A stretch of 14,314 nt of DNA. Origin: Bacillus sp. AFS037270. GTDB lineage: Bacteria; Bacillota; Bacilli; Bacillales_B; DSM-18226. Shown piece by piece: positions 1-8,055 of the stretch. The notes under the pieces are model-generated. The model did not search any database. It was not told the DNA's origin and saw nothing but the letters and a program-made list of their open reading frames with translations. The first letter of the stretch is position 1. Each line of letters starts with the position of its first letter. The position numbers and the translations under genes are program-made. The DNA lies in NCBI RefSeq assembly GCF_002585305.1, contig NZ_NUNF01000003.1, positions 93,225-107,538 on the forward strand, in the 5' to 3' direction.

Positions 1-26
1 GACGTCGACAGTCCTTTTATTAACCG

Positions 27-35
27 TTATCCACA
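27..35 (+). other. Consensus DnaA box
   Basis: The nine bases TTATCCACA match the strong DnaA-binding consensus exactly. The site is isolated: I see no second perfect copy in this window. It lies in the intergenic space just downstream of the ypiB terminator and close to the window edge, so further boxes could lie outside. A single 9-mer can arise by chance, so DnaA binding here is an inference. Confidence 0.4.
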
Positions 36-65
36 AGCGAAAATTTTATAATTTCCTAAACGAAG

Positions 66-97
66 AAAAAGGAAGCCGGCTTAGCGCAGACTTCCCT
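66..97 (-). terminator. Rho-independent terminator of the ypiA-ypiB unit
   Basis: On the minus strand a GGAAGTC arm (95-89) pairs with GGCTTCC (77-71), including one T-G wobble. After a single mismatch two more G-C pairs close a small loop, and the hairpin is followed by five T (70-66). The ypiB stop codon (81-83) sits in the loop, so the 5' arm is still coding sequence. The plus-strand side ends in a run of seven T (97-103), so the structure could also stop transcription from the left. Confidence 0.75.
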
Positions 98-647
98 TTT
101 TTTGAGTTTGAGACAATTTATTTAATTTCTCGGTCAGTGCTTGGAATAATTGCTGATCCTGTTTATCAAGAGCTTCATCAATTAGCTCCAATAGTTTTTC
201 ACGGTTAAAACGTTCAATGCTGTATTGCAATAATTGTTCTGCGATCATGCCATCTTTTTCGTTTACCTGTAGATGCTTCGGAACAAATGGATTTTCCTCC
301 AAAACTGCTGCATATTGATGTGCCTGATTGGAAGCGTGAAAATTCAACTGAATAAAAATATCCTCGTCGCGATTCAAGCGAATATCATGAAAGGATTTTT
401 CTGCATCTGTTGTCATGACATTTTCTTTATAAAAGCGAAACGGAACTTTATCAACACAGTGTGTTGACATGATCAAACCGCGAGGACAATACTGTGCTTG
501 CTCAACAAAATGTACCTTTTCCATTAATTGATCGTGGCTCATTAGATAGTTTAAAATCCAAACACATTCTCTTCTTTTTAATTGATAATGATTTAAAAAC
601 CAGCGAATAAAATCCTTCTTCTCGTTGACAGAAACAGGGGTTGTCAT
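81..647 (-). CDS. ypiB: YpiB/ReoY, UPF0302 protein with IDEAL domain
   Basis: A protein of 188 residues, very similar throughout to B. subtilis YpiB (about 179 residues). Residues 5-125 are the UPF0302 core, with recognisable stretches such as [19 protein letters not shown] and [14 protein letters not shown]. The C-terminal helix contains the literal IDEAL motif at residues 156-160. The Listeria homologue ReoY works with ReoM in ClpCP-dependent degradation of MurA, the first committed enzyme of peptidoglycan synthesis; the same role here is inferred from homology. The chosen ATG at 647 has GAGGAGGG eight bases upstream. An in-frame ATG at 668 would put that Shine-Dalgarno sequence inside the gene. 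It lies 34 bases after ypiA, and the pair is probably co-transcribed. Cytoplasmic, with no signal peptide or membrane segment. Confidence 0.93.
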   Translation of the reverse strand: MTTPVSVNEKKDFIRWFLNHYQLKRRECVWILNYLMSHDQLMEKVHFVEQAQYCPRGLIMSTHCVDKVPFRFYKENVMTTDAEKSFHDIRLNRDEDIFIQLNFHASNQAHQYAAVLEENPFVPKHLQVNEKDGMIAEQLLQYSIERFNREKLLELIDEALDKQDQQLFQALTEKLNKLSQTQKKGSLR

Positions 648-681
648 GATAGTTTCCCTCCTCTGCATAATCAGCTTTTTT

Positions 682-1947
682 TTAAGTGTTCACATCGGTA
701 AGACGTTCAAGCAAATCAAGATACTCTTCGTTCGTTGGATCCCCCATTAACAACTGTTTAAAAATTTCGGCGGCGCGTTTGTTTTTTCCTTCTTCTACAA
801 GAAAATATCCGTAATCCTGTAAAAATGTCTCATTATTCTTAAAAAAAGTATATGCACTTTCATATTTGTCTAATGCTGAAGAATATAATTCAAGTTTATC
901 GTTTGCTACGGCTGCATCCCAAAGCAGCTGCGGTTCCTCATCACCATGTATATCTAGCTGTGAAATCAATTCAATTACATCCTCGTAACGTTCCTGGCGG
1001 AAAAAAAGCTTATTTAAAGTAATCGCTGCTTCCATAAATCCTGGGTCAAGTGCAAGAGCCTCACGAAAGTATTGCTCTGCTTCCTCTTCATTGCCCAGCT
1101 TTAAACAGATTTTACCACCGTAGAAAAATAACTCCTTATTAAATTCATCCTGTTTAATGCCATCTTTAATAGATTGTAGACTATTTTCGAGTTCTTCTTC
1201 CCGTTCATACGCCTTAGCAAGATGTAGATAAAGGGAATGGTACTCCAGGTCAAATTCTTTTAATTCATTGAACTTTTCAATTGCTGTACGGTTGTATCCT
1301 GCTTGAAGTGCAGTTAAAGCATAACCAAATAGAGTATTAATCTCAACCTTTTCTCTCAATGCTTGATCATAATAAGTAAGGGCCTCTTCAAAAGCTCCTG
1401 AAGCACTTAATAAATCAGCCATTCTTCCATGAATATTAACTCCTGCAATTTCATCCTCTTCCCTTAAAACTCGCTCGTATGCGTTCTTGGCTTTAATAAC
1501 TTCACCTTGCTCACTATAGAGTTCCCCTAAGGCAAAATCGATAATAACCTCGTCAGGCAGCAGCTCTTTTGCTTTTAATAACTTTCTTTCGCATACTTCA
1601 TAAAGACCCTGAACTTGGTAAAGATCAGCTAGTAATAAGAGTGACTGTGCAAAATGGGCATCTTGTTCTGAAATTCTCTCTAGTACAAGGATTGCTTCTT
1701 CCTCTTCACCTGCCTCAACTAATATTTCACCCAGCAGGACAAGGAGCTCGCCTTCTTCAGGATAGGTTTTTAGCAAACTTTCAATTAATGCCTTTGACTC
1801 TTCTAAAAATCCATAGTGGTAAAGTTCTTCGCCGAGAAGAAATTTTTCTTCCGGATTACCGCTTTGTAATACATCATTATATTCATCTAATGCCTCTTTA
1901 TGTTGGCCGTTTTCTAACATTTGAATAATTTTATTTACACGTTCCAT
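682..1947 (-). CDS. ypiA: YpiA, TPR-repeat protein
   Basis: A protein of about 421 residues made almost wholly of tetratricopeptide repeats, roughly ten or eleven helix pairs. Typical repeat cores are [28 protein letters not shown] and [19 protein letters not shown]. It matches B. subtilis YpiA (about 423 residues) in length and sequence. TPR arrays are protein-binding scaffolds, and no catalytic motif is present. The gene adjoins ypiB (ReoY) in many Firmicutes, which suggests a joint role in control of MurA or cell-wall synthesis; that function is inferred. The ATG at 1947 has AGAGG nine bases upstream. A TTG at 1953, preceded by GGAGG also at nine bases, is an alternative that would add two residues. 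The start lies 26 bases after the upstream gene, so the three are probably one transcript. Confidence 0.92.
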   Translation of the reverse strand: MERVNKIIQMLENGQHKEALDEYNDVLQSGNPEEKFLLGEELYHYGFLEESKALIESLLKTYPEEGELLVLLGEILVEAGEEEEAILVLERISEQDAHFAQSLLLLADLYQVQGLYEVCERKLLKAKELLPDEVIIDFALGELYSEQGEVIKAKNAYERVLREEDEIAGVNIHGRMADLLSASGAFEEALTYYDQALREKVEINTLFGYALTALQAGYNRTAIEKFNELKEFDLEYHSLYLHLAKAYEREEELENSLQSIKDGIKQDEFNKELFFYGGKICLKLGNEEEAEQYFREALALDPGFMEAAITLNKLFFRQERYEDVIELISQLDIHGDEEPQLLWDAAVANDKLELYSSALDKYESAYTFFKNNETFLQDYGYFLVEEGKNKRAAEIFKQLLMGDPTNEEYLDLLERLTDVNT

Positions 1948-1973
1948 TCGCAAATACCTCTACCTCCCCAGAT

Positions 1974-2870
1974 TTACAAAGAAAAATAAGATGGGGTTCG
2001 CACCTTAACATATTCTCCACTTCCAGGACTAAATAAAACTTTATCTCCCGAGCGGATCACCTTTCCTTTGTGAACTGTTACAACAAGTCTATTACTATGA
2101 TAATGAAATAAACTTCCTTCATCAACCTTCCTGATTTCTCTATCCTTTAGATATAAATTATAGCTTAATTCTGTACCTGTCATAAGGCTGCCTTTTTGGG
2201 GGTAAAGGCCAAGCTTATTTTGAATAGAAATGGGCAGGGGATCATTTTCTTCCATCACCTCGTATAGGGATGGAATTTTTTCTTTTATCATTATATCCTT
2301 CCATTTCGACAAAACCATCCTCGCTTCCTTCTTTTGGGGTAAAGAAATTATTGGAATTAAAGGACTATTAAAGGGAAACATCGCTTCCCTAATCCAGCCC
2401 CACGGAATTCTTTCTAATTCATCGAGATCACTCAAATCTACAAAAATTGCCGGGATTTTATATTTTTTACAACTTCTCATAAATGAGGGGGTTATTAATT
2501 TTGGTGGAATTTTTACCCCGATAGTAAAATCAATCGGACTGCTGATTAAGGCCGTCTTCATTTCGTTTATTTTATCTGACAGTTCCTTTTCGTATGATAG
2601 TTCAACATAAGTAAAAATGGTGGTACATCCCTTTAATAAAAAATGTTCAGTCAAATAGGACTTTAAACCTTCAAAGGAGCCTTTGTAAGGAATAGCTGAA
2701 CTTAAAAGGACATAAGTAGGAGTCATAATATAAGGATCTAGATTCATTCTCATAAACCGATCATGGGATGTACATTTTTGGACCATCTTTATTTGTTCAT
2801 TAGTAATGAAAAGCGAACATGTAGTTAGCTGCTTGTCTTTAAGTATATTGGCATTTTCAATAATATACAT
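1974..2870 (-). CDS. Amidohydrolase-like protein lacking the metal site (probable pseudoenzyme)
   Basis: Not a family I can name. The 298-residue protein has the outline of an amidohydrolase. Its N-terminus resembles the beta-strand opening of such enzymes (MYIIENANILKDKQL, then FITNEQIKMV). A stretch at about 77-85 (FLLKGCTTI) resembles the usual GvTT motif. The C-terminus resembles the closing segment: KLGLYPQKGSLMTG at 219-232, then VTVHKGKVIRSG at 264-275. The HxH metal site that should follow the first strands is absent; residues 50-61 read TPTYVLLSSAIP. I also find no barrel His or Asp set elsewhere, and the protein is shorter than active relatives. The frame is intact, with AGGTGG placed well before the ATG, so it looks maintained rather than decaying. 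It is the first gene of a unit with ypiA and ypiB and has no counterpart at this position in B. subtilis. Function unknown. Confidence 0.85.
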   Translation of the reverse strand: MYIIENANILKDKQLTTCSLFITNEQIKMVQKCTSHDRFMRMNLDPYIMTPTYVLLSSAIPYKGSFEGLKSYLTEHFLLKGCTTIFTYVELSYEKELSDKINEMKTALISSPIDFTIGVKIPPKLITPSFMRSCKKYKIPAIFVDLSDLDELERIPWGWIREAMFPFNSPLIPIISLPQKKEARMVLSKWKDIMIKEKIPSLYEVMEENDPLPISIQNKLGLYPQKGSLMTGTELSYNLYLKDREIRKVDEGSLFHYHSNRLVVTVHKGKVIRSGDKVLFSPGSGEYVKVRTPSYFSL

Positions 2871-2911
2871 CGTCCACCACCTATTTACTTTTCTTAAGAC
2901 AAGCTATGCGA

Positions 2912-2928
2912 AGAATTGTAATTCTATA
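2912..2928 (-). promoter_or_regulatory. Possible promoter or operator of the three-gene unit
   Basis: A perfect inverted repeat, AGAATT-GT-AATTCT (2912-2925), overlaps a TATAGA box (2923-2928, minus strand) that could be a -10 element upstream of the amidohydrolase-like gene. No good -35 sequence lies at the right distance, because a T-rich terminator tail occupies that place. The arrangement suggests a site where a repressor could cover the promoter, but the repeat is short and A+T-rich and may be chance. Confidence 0.25.
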
Positions 2929-2943
2929 CCTTTAAGAAGTCAT

Positions 2944-2977
2944 TAAAAAAAGCAAAAGCTGCCTAAAAGGCAGCCTT
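2944..2977 (-). terminator. Rho-independent terminator of the aro operon
   Basis: On the minus strand GCTGCCT (2974-2968) pairs with AGGCAGC (2964-2958) across a three-base loop. The stem is flanked by a mismatch and two A-T pairs, then TTTTGC and a run of seven T. The aroA stop codon (2976-2978) touches the outer end of the 5' arm. It separates the aro operon from the unit that follows. Confidence 0.8.
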
Positions 2978-4265
2978 AGCGGGTTAAGATATTTAAATGT
3001 GTAAAAAAGTTCGGGTAAGAAACCGAAATCGCTTCGAATCTTTCAAGTTCTACAGCATTCTCAGATAAAAGAGCAGCAATAGCAAGCATCATGCCAATCC
3101 TATGGTCTCCGTGACTTGAAACCTTTCCACCGGTTAACTTTGATTTCCCATGGATAATCATTCCATCATCGGTCGCTTCAATATCAGCCCCTATTTTCCT
3201 TAACTCTTGAACTACTGTATCAATACGATTTGTTTCTTTTACCTTTAATTCTTCAGCATCTTTAATGATAGTTGTCCCTTCCGCTTGTGTTGCAAGGAGG
3301 GCAATGATTGGAATTTCATCAATTAGTCTTGGAATTAAATTACCTTCCACTACTGTCCCTTTCAGGTTAGAAGTTTTGATGATGAGATCCCCAGCAGGTT
3401 CAAAATCATTGGTCTCCGCTTGGACAATCTCTAATTCCGCGCCCATTTTTTGCATAACTTCGATAATCCCGGTTCTAGTTGGATTTAGCCCAACATTTTT
3501 TAAGACAATCTCACTGCCAGGAATTATGGCACCTGCAACGAGGAAAAACGCCGCAGACGATATATCACCAGGAACATGAATAGTTGATGCTGTCAGTTTT
3601 TGTCCGCCTTTTACCCTAATGGTCTGATTATCTTTTGTAATCTCACCGCCAAATTGTCGAATCATTCTTTCTGTATGATCACGAGTCTCAGCAGGCTCAA
3701 TAATCGTGCTCACTCCATCTGCCTGAAGTCCAGCAAGAATTAATGCAGATTTAACCTGCGCGCTTGCAACTGGAAGCTGATACTCAATCGACTGTAATTG
3801 ACCGCCACGGATAGAAATTGGTGTAAAATCACCATTTTTTCGTCCATCCAGTTTAGCACCCATTTGGGTCAATGGGACCGTTACCCTTGTCATTGGTCTC
3901 TTACCAATCGACTCATCTCCCACGAGTGATGAGAAAAAGGGTCTGCCTGCTAAAATGCCCATCAATAATCGAATCGTTGTTCCAGAGTTTCCTACATCCA
4001 AAACCTCGGAAGGCTCTGTTAATCCTTCAAAGCCCTTTCCAATAATTCGAAGCTCATCCTCTGATTCCTCAATCGTTACGCCTAATTTACGAAAGCATGA
4101 GATTGTACTTAAACAATCATCCCCCGGCAAAAAATTAGTTACCCTTGTTTCGCCATGGGCGATAGAACCAAACATGACAGAGCGATGAGATATAGATTTA
4201 TCACCTGGGATTGTTACTTCACCAACTAAACGATTGACGTTGGTATTAAGTTTTAATGTTTCCAT
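2976..4265 (-). CDS. aroA: 3-phosphoshikimate 1-carboxyvinyltransferase (EPSP synthase)
   Basis: EPSP synthase (called aroE in B. subtilis), 429 residues against about 428 there. It joins phosphoenolpyruvate to shikimate 3-phosphate, the step before chorismate synthase. Visible substrate-binding residues are K23 and S24 in [11 protein letters not shown]93-S-G-T-T in the PEP loop and R123 in KRPM. The likely catalytic acid/base residues are D316 (RLIDEIP) and E344 (KETNR), with HGDHR at 385-389. SAQVK (168-172), RDHTE (195-199) and NPTR (261-264) are the patterns used to define the class II group. The ATG at 4265 is preceded by AAGGTGAT. It is the last gene of the operon, 63 bases after tyrA, and runs into the terminator. 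Confidence 0.97.
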   Translation of the reverse strand: METLKLNTNVNRLVGEVTIPGDKSISHRSVMFGSIAHGETRVTNFLPGDDCLSTISCFRKLGVTIEESEDELRIIGKGFEGLTEPSEVLDVGNSGTTIRLLMGILAGRPFFSSLVGDESIGKRPMTRVTVPLTQMGAKLDGRKNGDFTPISIRGGQLQSIEYQLPVASAQVKSALILAGLQADGVSTIIEPAETRDHTERMIRQFGGEITKDNQTIRVKGGQKLTASTIHVPGDISSAAFFLVAGAIIPGSEIVLKNVGLNPTRTGIIEVMQKMGAELEIVQAETNDFEPAGDLIIKTSNLKGTVVEGNLIPRLIDEIPIIALLATQAEGTTIIKDAEELKVKETNRIDTVVQELRKIGADIEATDDGMIIHGKSKLTGGKVSSHGDHRIGMMLAIAALLSENAVELERFEAISVSYPNFFTHLNILTR

Positions 4266-4328
4266 CTAAATCACCTTTTTTTATTTCAAGATTTGTCAGC
4301 GCACTAATCAGCAGATTTTCTTTACCAG

Positions 4329-5435
4329 TTAAGTACCCACTGAAGTTGCGTAATTGGAATAACTTCCTATACATCGCTCAGCTCTTTGACGATCCTCTTC
4401 TGTTTGAAAACTAATAACTAAAACTCCATTAATATCTTCGCGCGTTTCTAAAATACGAATATTAGTGATGCTAATGTGTTCCTTTGCTAGATAACCAGTT
4501 ATCTCTGAGATCACCCCAGGATAATCTGGAATATCCACATACAAGTCATAAAATGAAGGAATAGCCCCTTTTTCTTTCTGGGGAAGCCCATCACGGAACT
4601 GCTTGGCCTGATTAAAATAATTGTATATAGCAGTACTGTTTTCTTGTTCTAACAGTGTTTTGACCTCATTCATTTCTGAAAGCCATTGGTTAAGTAATTC
4701 AATTAATATTTCACGGTTGTGAAGCAAGATATCTTTCCACATTTTAGGACTGCTTGAAGCAATCCTTGTAATATCACGAAAACCTCCCGCAGCAAGACGG
4801 GGGATTAGACCCTCTGATTCAGAGAGTTTTTCGGTTTGCCGAACAATTGATGCAGCAATAATATGCGGAAAATGGCTGACGATTCCTGTAAGATAATCAT
4901 GTGTTTCCGGAGTAATCGTTAAGAATTTAGCATGTGTCCCAATTAACCACTCTTTGAGAGTATCCACCTTAGTGTTTTCAATATGGTCTTCTGGTGTTAA
5001 TAAATAAAAAGCATTTTCAAATAAAATCTCCTTTGCAGCTGAGACACCGCTTTTATGTGAGCCAGCCATAGGGTGGCCGCCAATGAAAGTAAACCCACGT
5101 TTTGTTAAACTTAGACTGCTCTCAACAATTTTCCCCTTTGTACTTCCTGTGTCAGTTACTATCACTTCTTTATTAAGTGGAAGTTCAGAAAGGAGGTGAA
5201 TGATTTCCTTAGTTTCATTAACTGGAGCAGCTATTATAATTAAATCAGCTCCAATTGCTCCATCCTGAATACTAACTGCTATTTCATCTATGACACCAAG
5301 CATCTTTGCTAGCCTTGCCTGTTCATAGTTAATATCGAATCCAACAATTTCCGAATCGAAATGTTCCTTCTTAATACATAATGCCAAGGATCCACCTATT
5401 AATCCTAAGCCAATGACAAAAACCCGGCCCTTCAA
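4329..5435 (-). CDS. tyrA: Prephenate dehydrogenase with ACT domain
   Basis: Converts prephenate to 4-hydroxyphenylpyruvate with NAD+, committing flux to tyrosine. The 368 residues match B. subtilis TyrA (about 371). The Rossmann dinucleotide motif GLGLIGGS is at 9-16. The substrate-site stretch GGHPMAGSHKSG starts at 119 (H121), and SHFPHIIAAS lies near 187-196. A C-terminal ACT domain (about 297-365, DLYVDIPDYPGVISEITGYL) points to feedback control, probably by tyrosine or another aromatic amino acid; that ligand is inferred from the family. The start is TTG at 5435, with AGGGGG seven bases upstream. An overlapping ATG just upstream is in another frame. It sits 31 bases after hisC in the operon. 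Confidence 0.96.
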   Translation of the reverse strand: MKGRVFVIGLGLIGGSLALCIKKEHFDSEIVGFDINYEQARLAKMLGVIDEIAVSIQDGAIGADLIIIAAPVNETKEIIHLLSELPLNKEVIVTDTGSTKGKIVESSLSLTKRGFTFIGGHPMAGSHKSGVSAAKEILFENAFYLLTPEDHIENTKVDTLKEWLIGTHAKFLTITPETHDYLTGIVSHFPHIIAASIVRQTEKLSESEGLIPRLAAGGFRDITRIASSSPKMWKDILLHNREILIELLNQWLSEMNEVKTLLEQENSTAIYNYFNQAKQFRDGLPQKEKGAIPSFYDLYVDIPDYPGVISEITGYLAKEHISITNIRILETREDINGVLVISFQTEEDRQRAERCIGSYSNYATSVGT

Positions 5436-5466
5436 TGTCCATCCCCCTATTTAGAGAAAACTGCTT

Positions 5467-6555
5467 CTAGTTTGCCCCAAGAAATTCGCTTAGTACCTTT
5501 AAAACACCATCGTTTTGTGCTTCGGAGCCCACCGTTATTCTTACTGAGGTCGGGAAGCCGAGTGCTTTTCCGGAACGGACAATAAATCCTCTCTCTTGTA
5601 AATAATGAAAAATCTTATCTCCGTCTATTTTGAAATCTATTAAGATAAAGTTGGTCTGGGTAGGATAATATTCTAAATTATGCTGATCGCAAAATTTATA
5701 AAATTGTGTAATTCCCTGCCTGTTCTTTTCTTTACAGTCTTCGACAAATTGCTGATCTTTAATTGCCGCACTTGCAGCTAGCTGGCCTAATGAATTAACG
5801 TTAAATGGCTCCCTAGCAGGTTCTAAGGCCTTGATAATTGCTGGATTAGCTACCCCATAGCCAATCCTTAAGGCTGCTAAACCATAAATTTTTGAAAACG
5901 TTCTTAATACAATTAGGTTATCGAACTTACGGGTCAAACTAATAGAATTATAATAATCCTCGGCTACTACGTACTCATAATAAGCCTCGTCAAGAACCAC
6001 AAGAATGTGTGGCGGAACTTTTTCTAGAAATGGGACTAATTTATTCTCCGAAATATATGTACCTGTCGGATTATTAGGGCTGCACACCCAAATGACATTA
6101 GTCTGTTCATCAATGGCCTCTAACATAGCGTCTAAGTCATGCTCCCCGTTTACAAGAGGGATTTCCTTAATAATCGCTCCTTCAATTACCGCATTGTGCT
6201 TATACTGCGAAAAGGTCGGATGAGCCATTACTGTACTGGCATTTGGATGTAATAGAGCTCTTGAGATAATTTGAATTAAATTATCTGAGCCATTACCTAA
6301 AATGAGCTCGTTCTCTTCAACCTCCAAAAAGGATGCAAGTGTTTCTCTTAAATTTGTCGCATAGCCATCTGGATAAATAGCCAGACTGGTTGAATTCGAA
6401 TTTAGGGCTGAATGAACAGAATCTGAACACCCAAATGGATTTTCATTGGAGGCTAGTTTTACGATCTTTTCGAGATTAAATTGTTTCTTTACTGCATCAA
6501 TAGACTTTCCTGGTTGATATGGAGTTAGTGTTAATAACTGTTCTTTCCATCTCAT
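5467..6555 (-). CDS. hisC: Histidinol-phosphate / aromatic aminotransferase
   Basis: A PLP-dependent class I/II aminotransferase, 362 residues, close to B. subtilis HisC (360). It transaminates histidinol-phosphate in histidine synthesis. In Bacillus it also acts on phenylpyruvate and hydroxyphenylpyruvate, which explains its place between aroH and tyrA. PLP-site features are the Schiff-base lysine K222 in RTFSKIYGLAALR, SPNNPTGT at 159-166, LDEAYYEY at 188-195, and LGNGSDN at 86-92. SNENPFG (36-42) is the family N-terminal motif. I chose the ATG at 6555 because it aligns with MRIKEH of the B. subtilis protein and has GGGGTGGAG just upstream. A GTG at 6564 would add three residues. In B. subtilis the trp genes precede hisC; here the aroH stop is only 36 bases away. 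Confidence 0.96.
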   Translation of the reverse strand: MRWKEQLLTLTPYQPGKSIDAVKKQFNLEKIVKLASNENPFGCSDSVHSALNSNSTSLAIYPDGYATNLRETLASFLEVEENELILGNGSDNLIQIISRALLHPNASTVMAHPTFSQYKHNAVIEGAIIKEIPLVNGEHDLDAMLEAIDEQTNVIWVCSPNNPTGTYISENKLVPFLEKVPPHILVVLDEAYYEYVVAEDYYNSISLTRKFDNLIVLRTFSKIYGLAALRIGYGVANPAIIKALEPAREPFNVNSLGQLAASAAIKDQQFVEDCKEKNRQGITQFYKFCDQHNLEYYPTQTNFILIDFKIDGDKIFHYLQERGFIVRSGKALGFPTSVRITVGSEAQNDGVLKVLSEFLGAN

Positions 6556-6591
6556 TTTCTCCACCCCGTTCGCTTTAAAAGTTTGTTAATT

Positions 6592-6966
6592 TTATAATGC
6601 AACGCTGTTGTTTAAATCAGGTCTTAACACTTGTGCATCATTTAAATAAACATGGACAATTTTTTCCTGTGTAACACTTGTATTGACGTGCATCATTACT
6701 CTAACACACATCTTCAAGGAGTTAGGAACAGGCATTTCTCGCATACACATTACTGGTACATAGGTCCAGCCTGGGAATTTCCGCAATGCCTTAGCCGGAA
6801 ACGCAGCATCAACATCTTCTGTTGTTGAAACTAATACGGAGGCGACGGAATCAGGTTGAATTTGATTTACTTCAATTAATTTAGCAAAAAGTTCCTCTGT
6901 CGCTGCAATAATAGCTTCTTCAGAATTAGCAGTAACCGTCGTGGCACCCCTCACACCTCTGATCAT
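6592..6966 (-). CDS. aroH: Chorismate mutase, AroH class
   Basis: Rearranges chorismate to prephenate, the branch point to phenylalanine and tyrosine. The 124 residues belong to the small trimeric AroH family (B. subtilis 127). The active-site residues known from the B. subtilis enzyme are all present, shifted by one: R6 (MIRGVRG), E77 (CMREM), R89 (CVRVMM) and Y107 (HVYL). It is a stand-alone enzyme, not fused to a DAHP synthase or dehydratase. The ATG at 6966 is preceded by AGGGAG at good spacing, 18 bases after the aroB stop. Its C-terminus (PDLNNSVAL) is shorter than the B. subtilis one, in a region that varies in the family. Confidence 0.96.
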   Translation of the reverse strand: MIRGVRGATTVTANSEEAIIAATEELFAKLIEVNQIQPDSVASVLVSTTEDVDAAFPAKALRKFPGWTYVPVMCMREMPVPNSLKMCVRVMMHVNTSVTQEKIVHVYLNDAQVLRPDLNNSVAL

Positions 6967-6984
6967 AAAACATTCTCCCTTATA

Positions 6985-8055
6985 TTAAAATCTTGTCAAC
7001 TCTTGCCATAATACCTCTTCTGACACTTCCTGGAGTAAAGGATGCCCCACTTGTTCAAGTAAAACAAAACGAATCGCATCCCCTACAGATTTTTTATCCT
7101 GTCTCATTTTCGCTATCAAGCTTTCAAAGGATAATTGTTTAGGTACGGTTGTTTCATAGCCTAATTCTGTAACCCAGTCAATGAATTCACTTATATTAAA
7201 CGATAAACCTAATAAGTTATTACTTAATTTTAAGGCAAAAATCGTCCCAATCATTACTGCTTCACCATGGGTGAAATTTCCATAACCCATTTCTGCTTCG
7301 ATCGCATGTCCAAGGGTATGACCTAAATTTAAAAAAGCGCGGATTCCTGTTTCTTTTTCATCCTGCGATACGAACTTGTTTTTAATCTTTATCCCTTGTA
7401 CAAGAGAAGCGGATAATTGTTCTTTTGTTATGGCATTTAAATTATGAATATTTAACCTTAACCAATCATAAAAATGAGGATCCGCTATAAGGGCATGTTT
7501 AATAACCTCCGCAAATCCAGATCGAATTTCATGAATGGGAAGCGTATTTAATAATTCTAGATCATAAAATACTGCTTCCGGCTGATAAAAAGCTCCAATC
7601 ATATTTTTCCCAAGCGGATGATTGATCGCAACTTTTCCGCCTACGGCACTATCATGTGCAAGAATGGTGGTAGGCACTTGAATAAAAGGAATACCGCGCA
7701 TAAACGAAGCTGCAACAAATCCGGTCAAATCTCCAACCGCCCCTCCTCCAAAGGAGAGAACAACCGATTTGCGGTCTAAACGACTGGCTAGAGCGGTTGT
7801 CAGGGCATCATAATATACCTCAAAGGTCTTTGCTTTTTCACCTGCTGGTGCAGTAAACATGATCGGTTCCCAAGGTTTCAGTACTTGAAGTAATGTTTCA
7901 AGATGAAGCTTTGCAACTGTTTCATCCGTAATAATTAGTATTCTTGTGAGATCAGGGAAATGATTTGTCAAGAATACAGGAAGTTCATTTCTACACCCTT
8001 CTCCCACAAATACAGGATATTCCTTGGATTCTGTTTGAATTTGAATAGTTTCCAT
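6985..8055 (-). CDS. aroB: 3-dehydroquinate synthase
   Basis: The NAD+- and metal-dependent enzyme that cyclises DAHP to 3-dehydroquinate, the second step of the shikimate pathway. It has 356 residues (B. subtilis about 362). The NAD-binding glycine loop GGGAVGD is at 103-109 and HDSAVGGKVAINHP at 134-147. The metal ligands expected for the family are E183 (FAEVIKH), H246 (LNLGHTLGH) and H263 (FTHGEA). Its ATG overlaps the aroC stop codon by one base (TAATG), and its Shine-Dalgarno AGGGAG lies inside the end of aroC. The two genes are therefore probably translationally coupled. In B. subtilis the AroB and AroF proteins are reported to associate with a flavin reductase. Confidence 0.97.
   Translation of the reverse strand: METIQIQTESKEYPVFVGEGCRNELPVFLTNHFPDLTRILIITDETVAKLHLETLLQVLKPWEPIMFTAPAGEKAKTFEVYYDALTTALASRLDRKSVVLSFGGGAVGDLTGFVAASFMRGIPFIQVPTTILAHDSAVGGKVAINHPLGKNMIGAFYQPEAVFYDLELLNTLPIHEIRSGFAEVIKHALIADPHFYDWLRLNIHNLNAITKEQLSASLVQGIKIKNKFVSQDEKETGIRAFLNLGHTLGHAIEAEMGYGNFTHGEAVMIGTIFALKLSNNLLGLSFNISEFIDWVTELGYETTVPKQLSFESLIAKMRQDKKSVGDAIRFVLLEQVGHPLLQEVSEEVLWQELTRF

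Noticed and set aside
1..26. Ribosome-binding-like AAAGGA on the minus strand near the left edge, as if the next gene began there
   Set aside because: No ATG, GTG or TTG lies at a suitable distance before the window ends, so no gene can be supported.
273..467. Plus-strand open frames opposite the genes (also at 1569-1928, 2230-2610, 3265-3579, 6005-6223, 8581-8895, 13698-13976 and others)
   Set aside because: Each lies opposite a well-supported gene on the minus strand. The translations resemble no family I know, and I saw no convincing ribosome-binding sites. They are antisense shadows.
4266..4328. The 63-base tyrA-aroA gap as a possible regulatory element
   Set aside because: It holds only short direct repeats (GCTGA twice) and the aroA ribosome-binding site. 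I found no stable hairpin or promoter.
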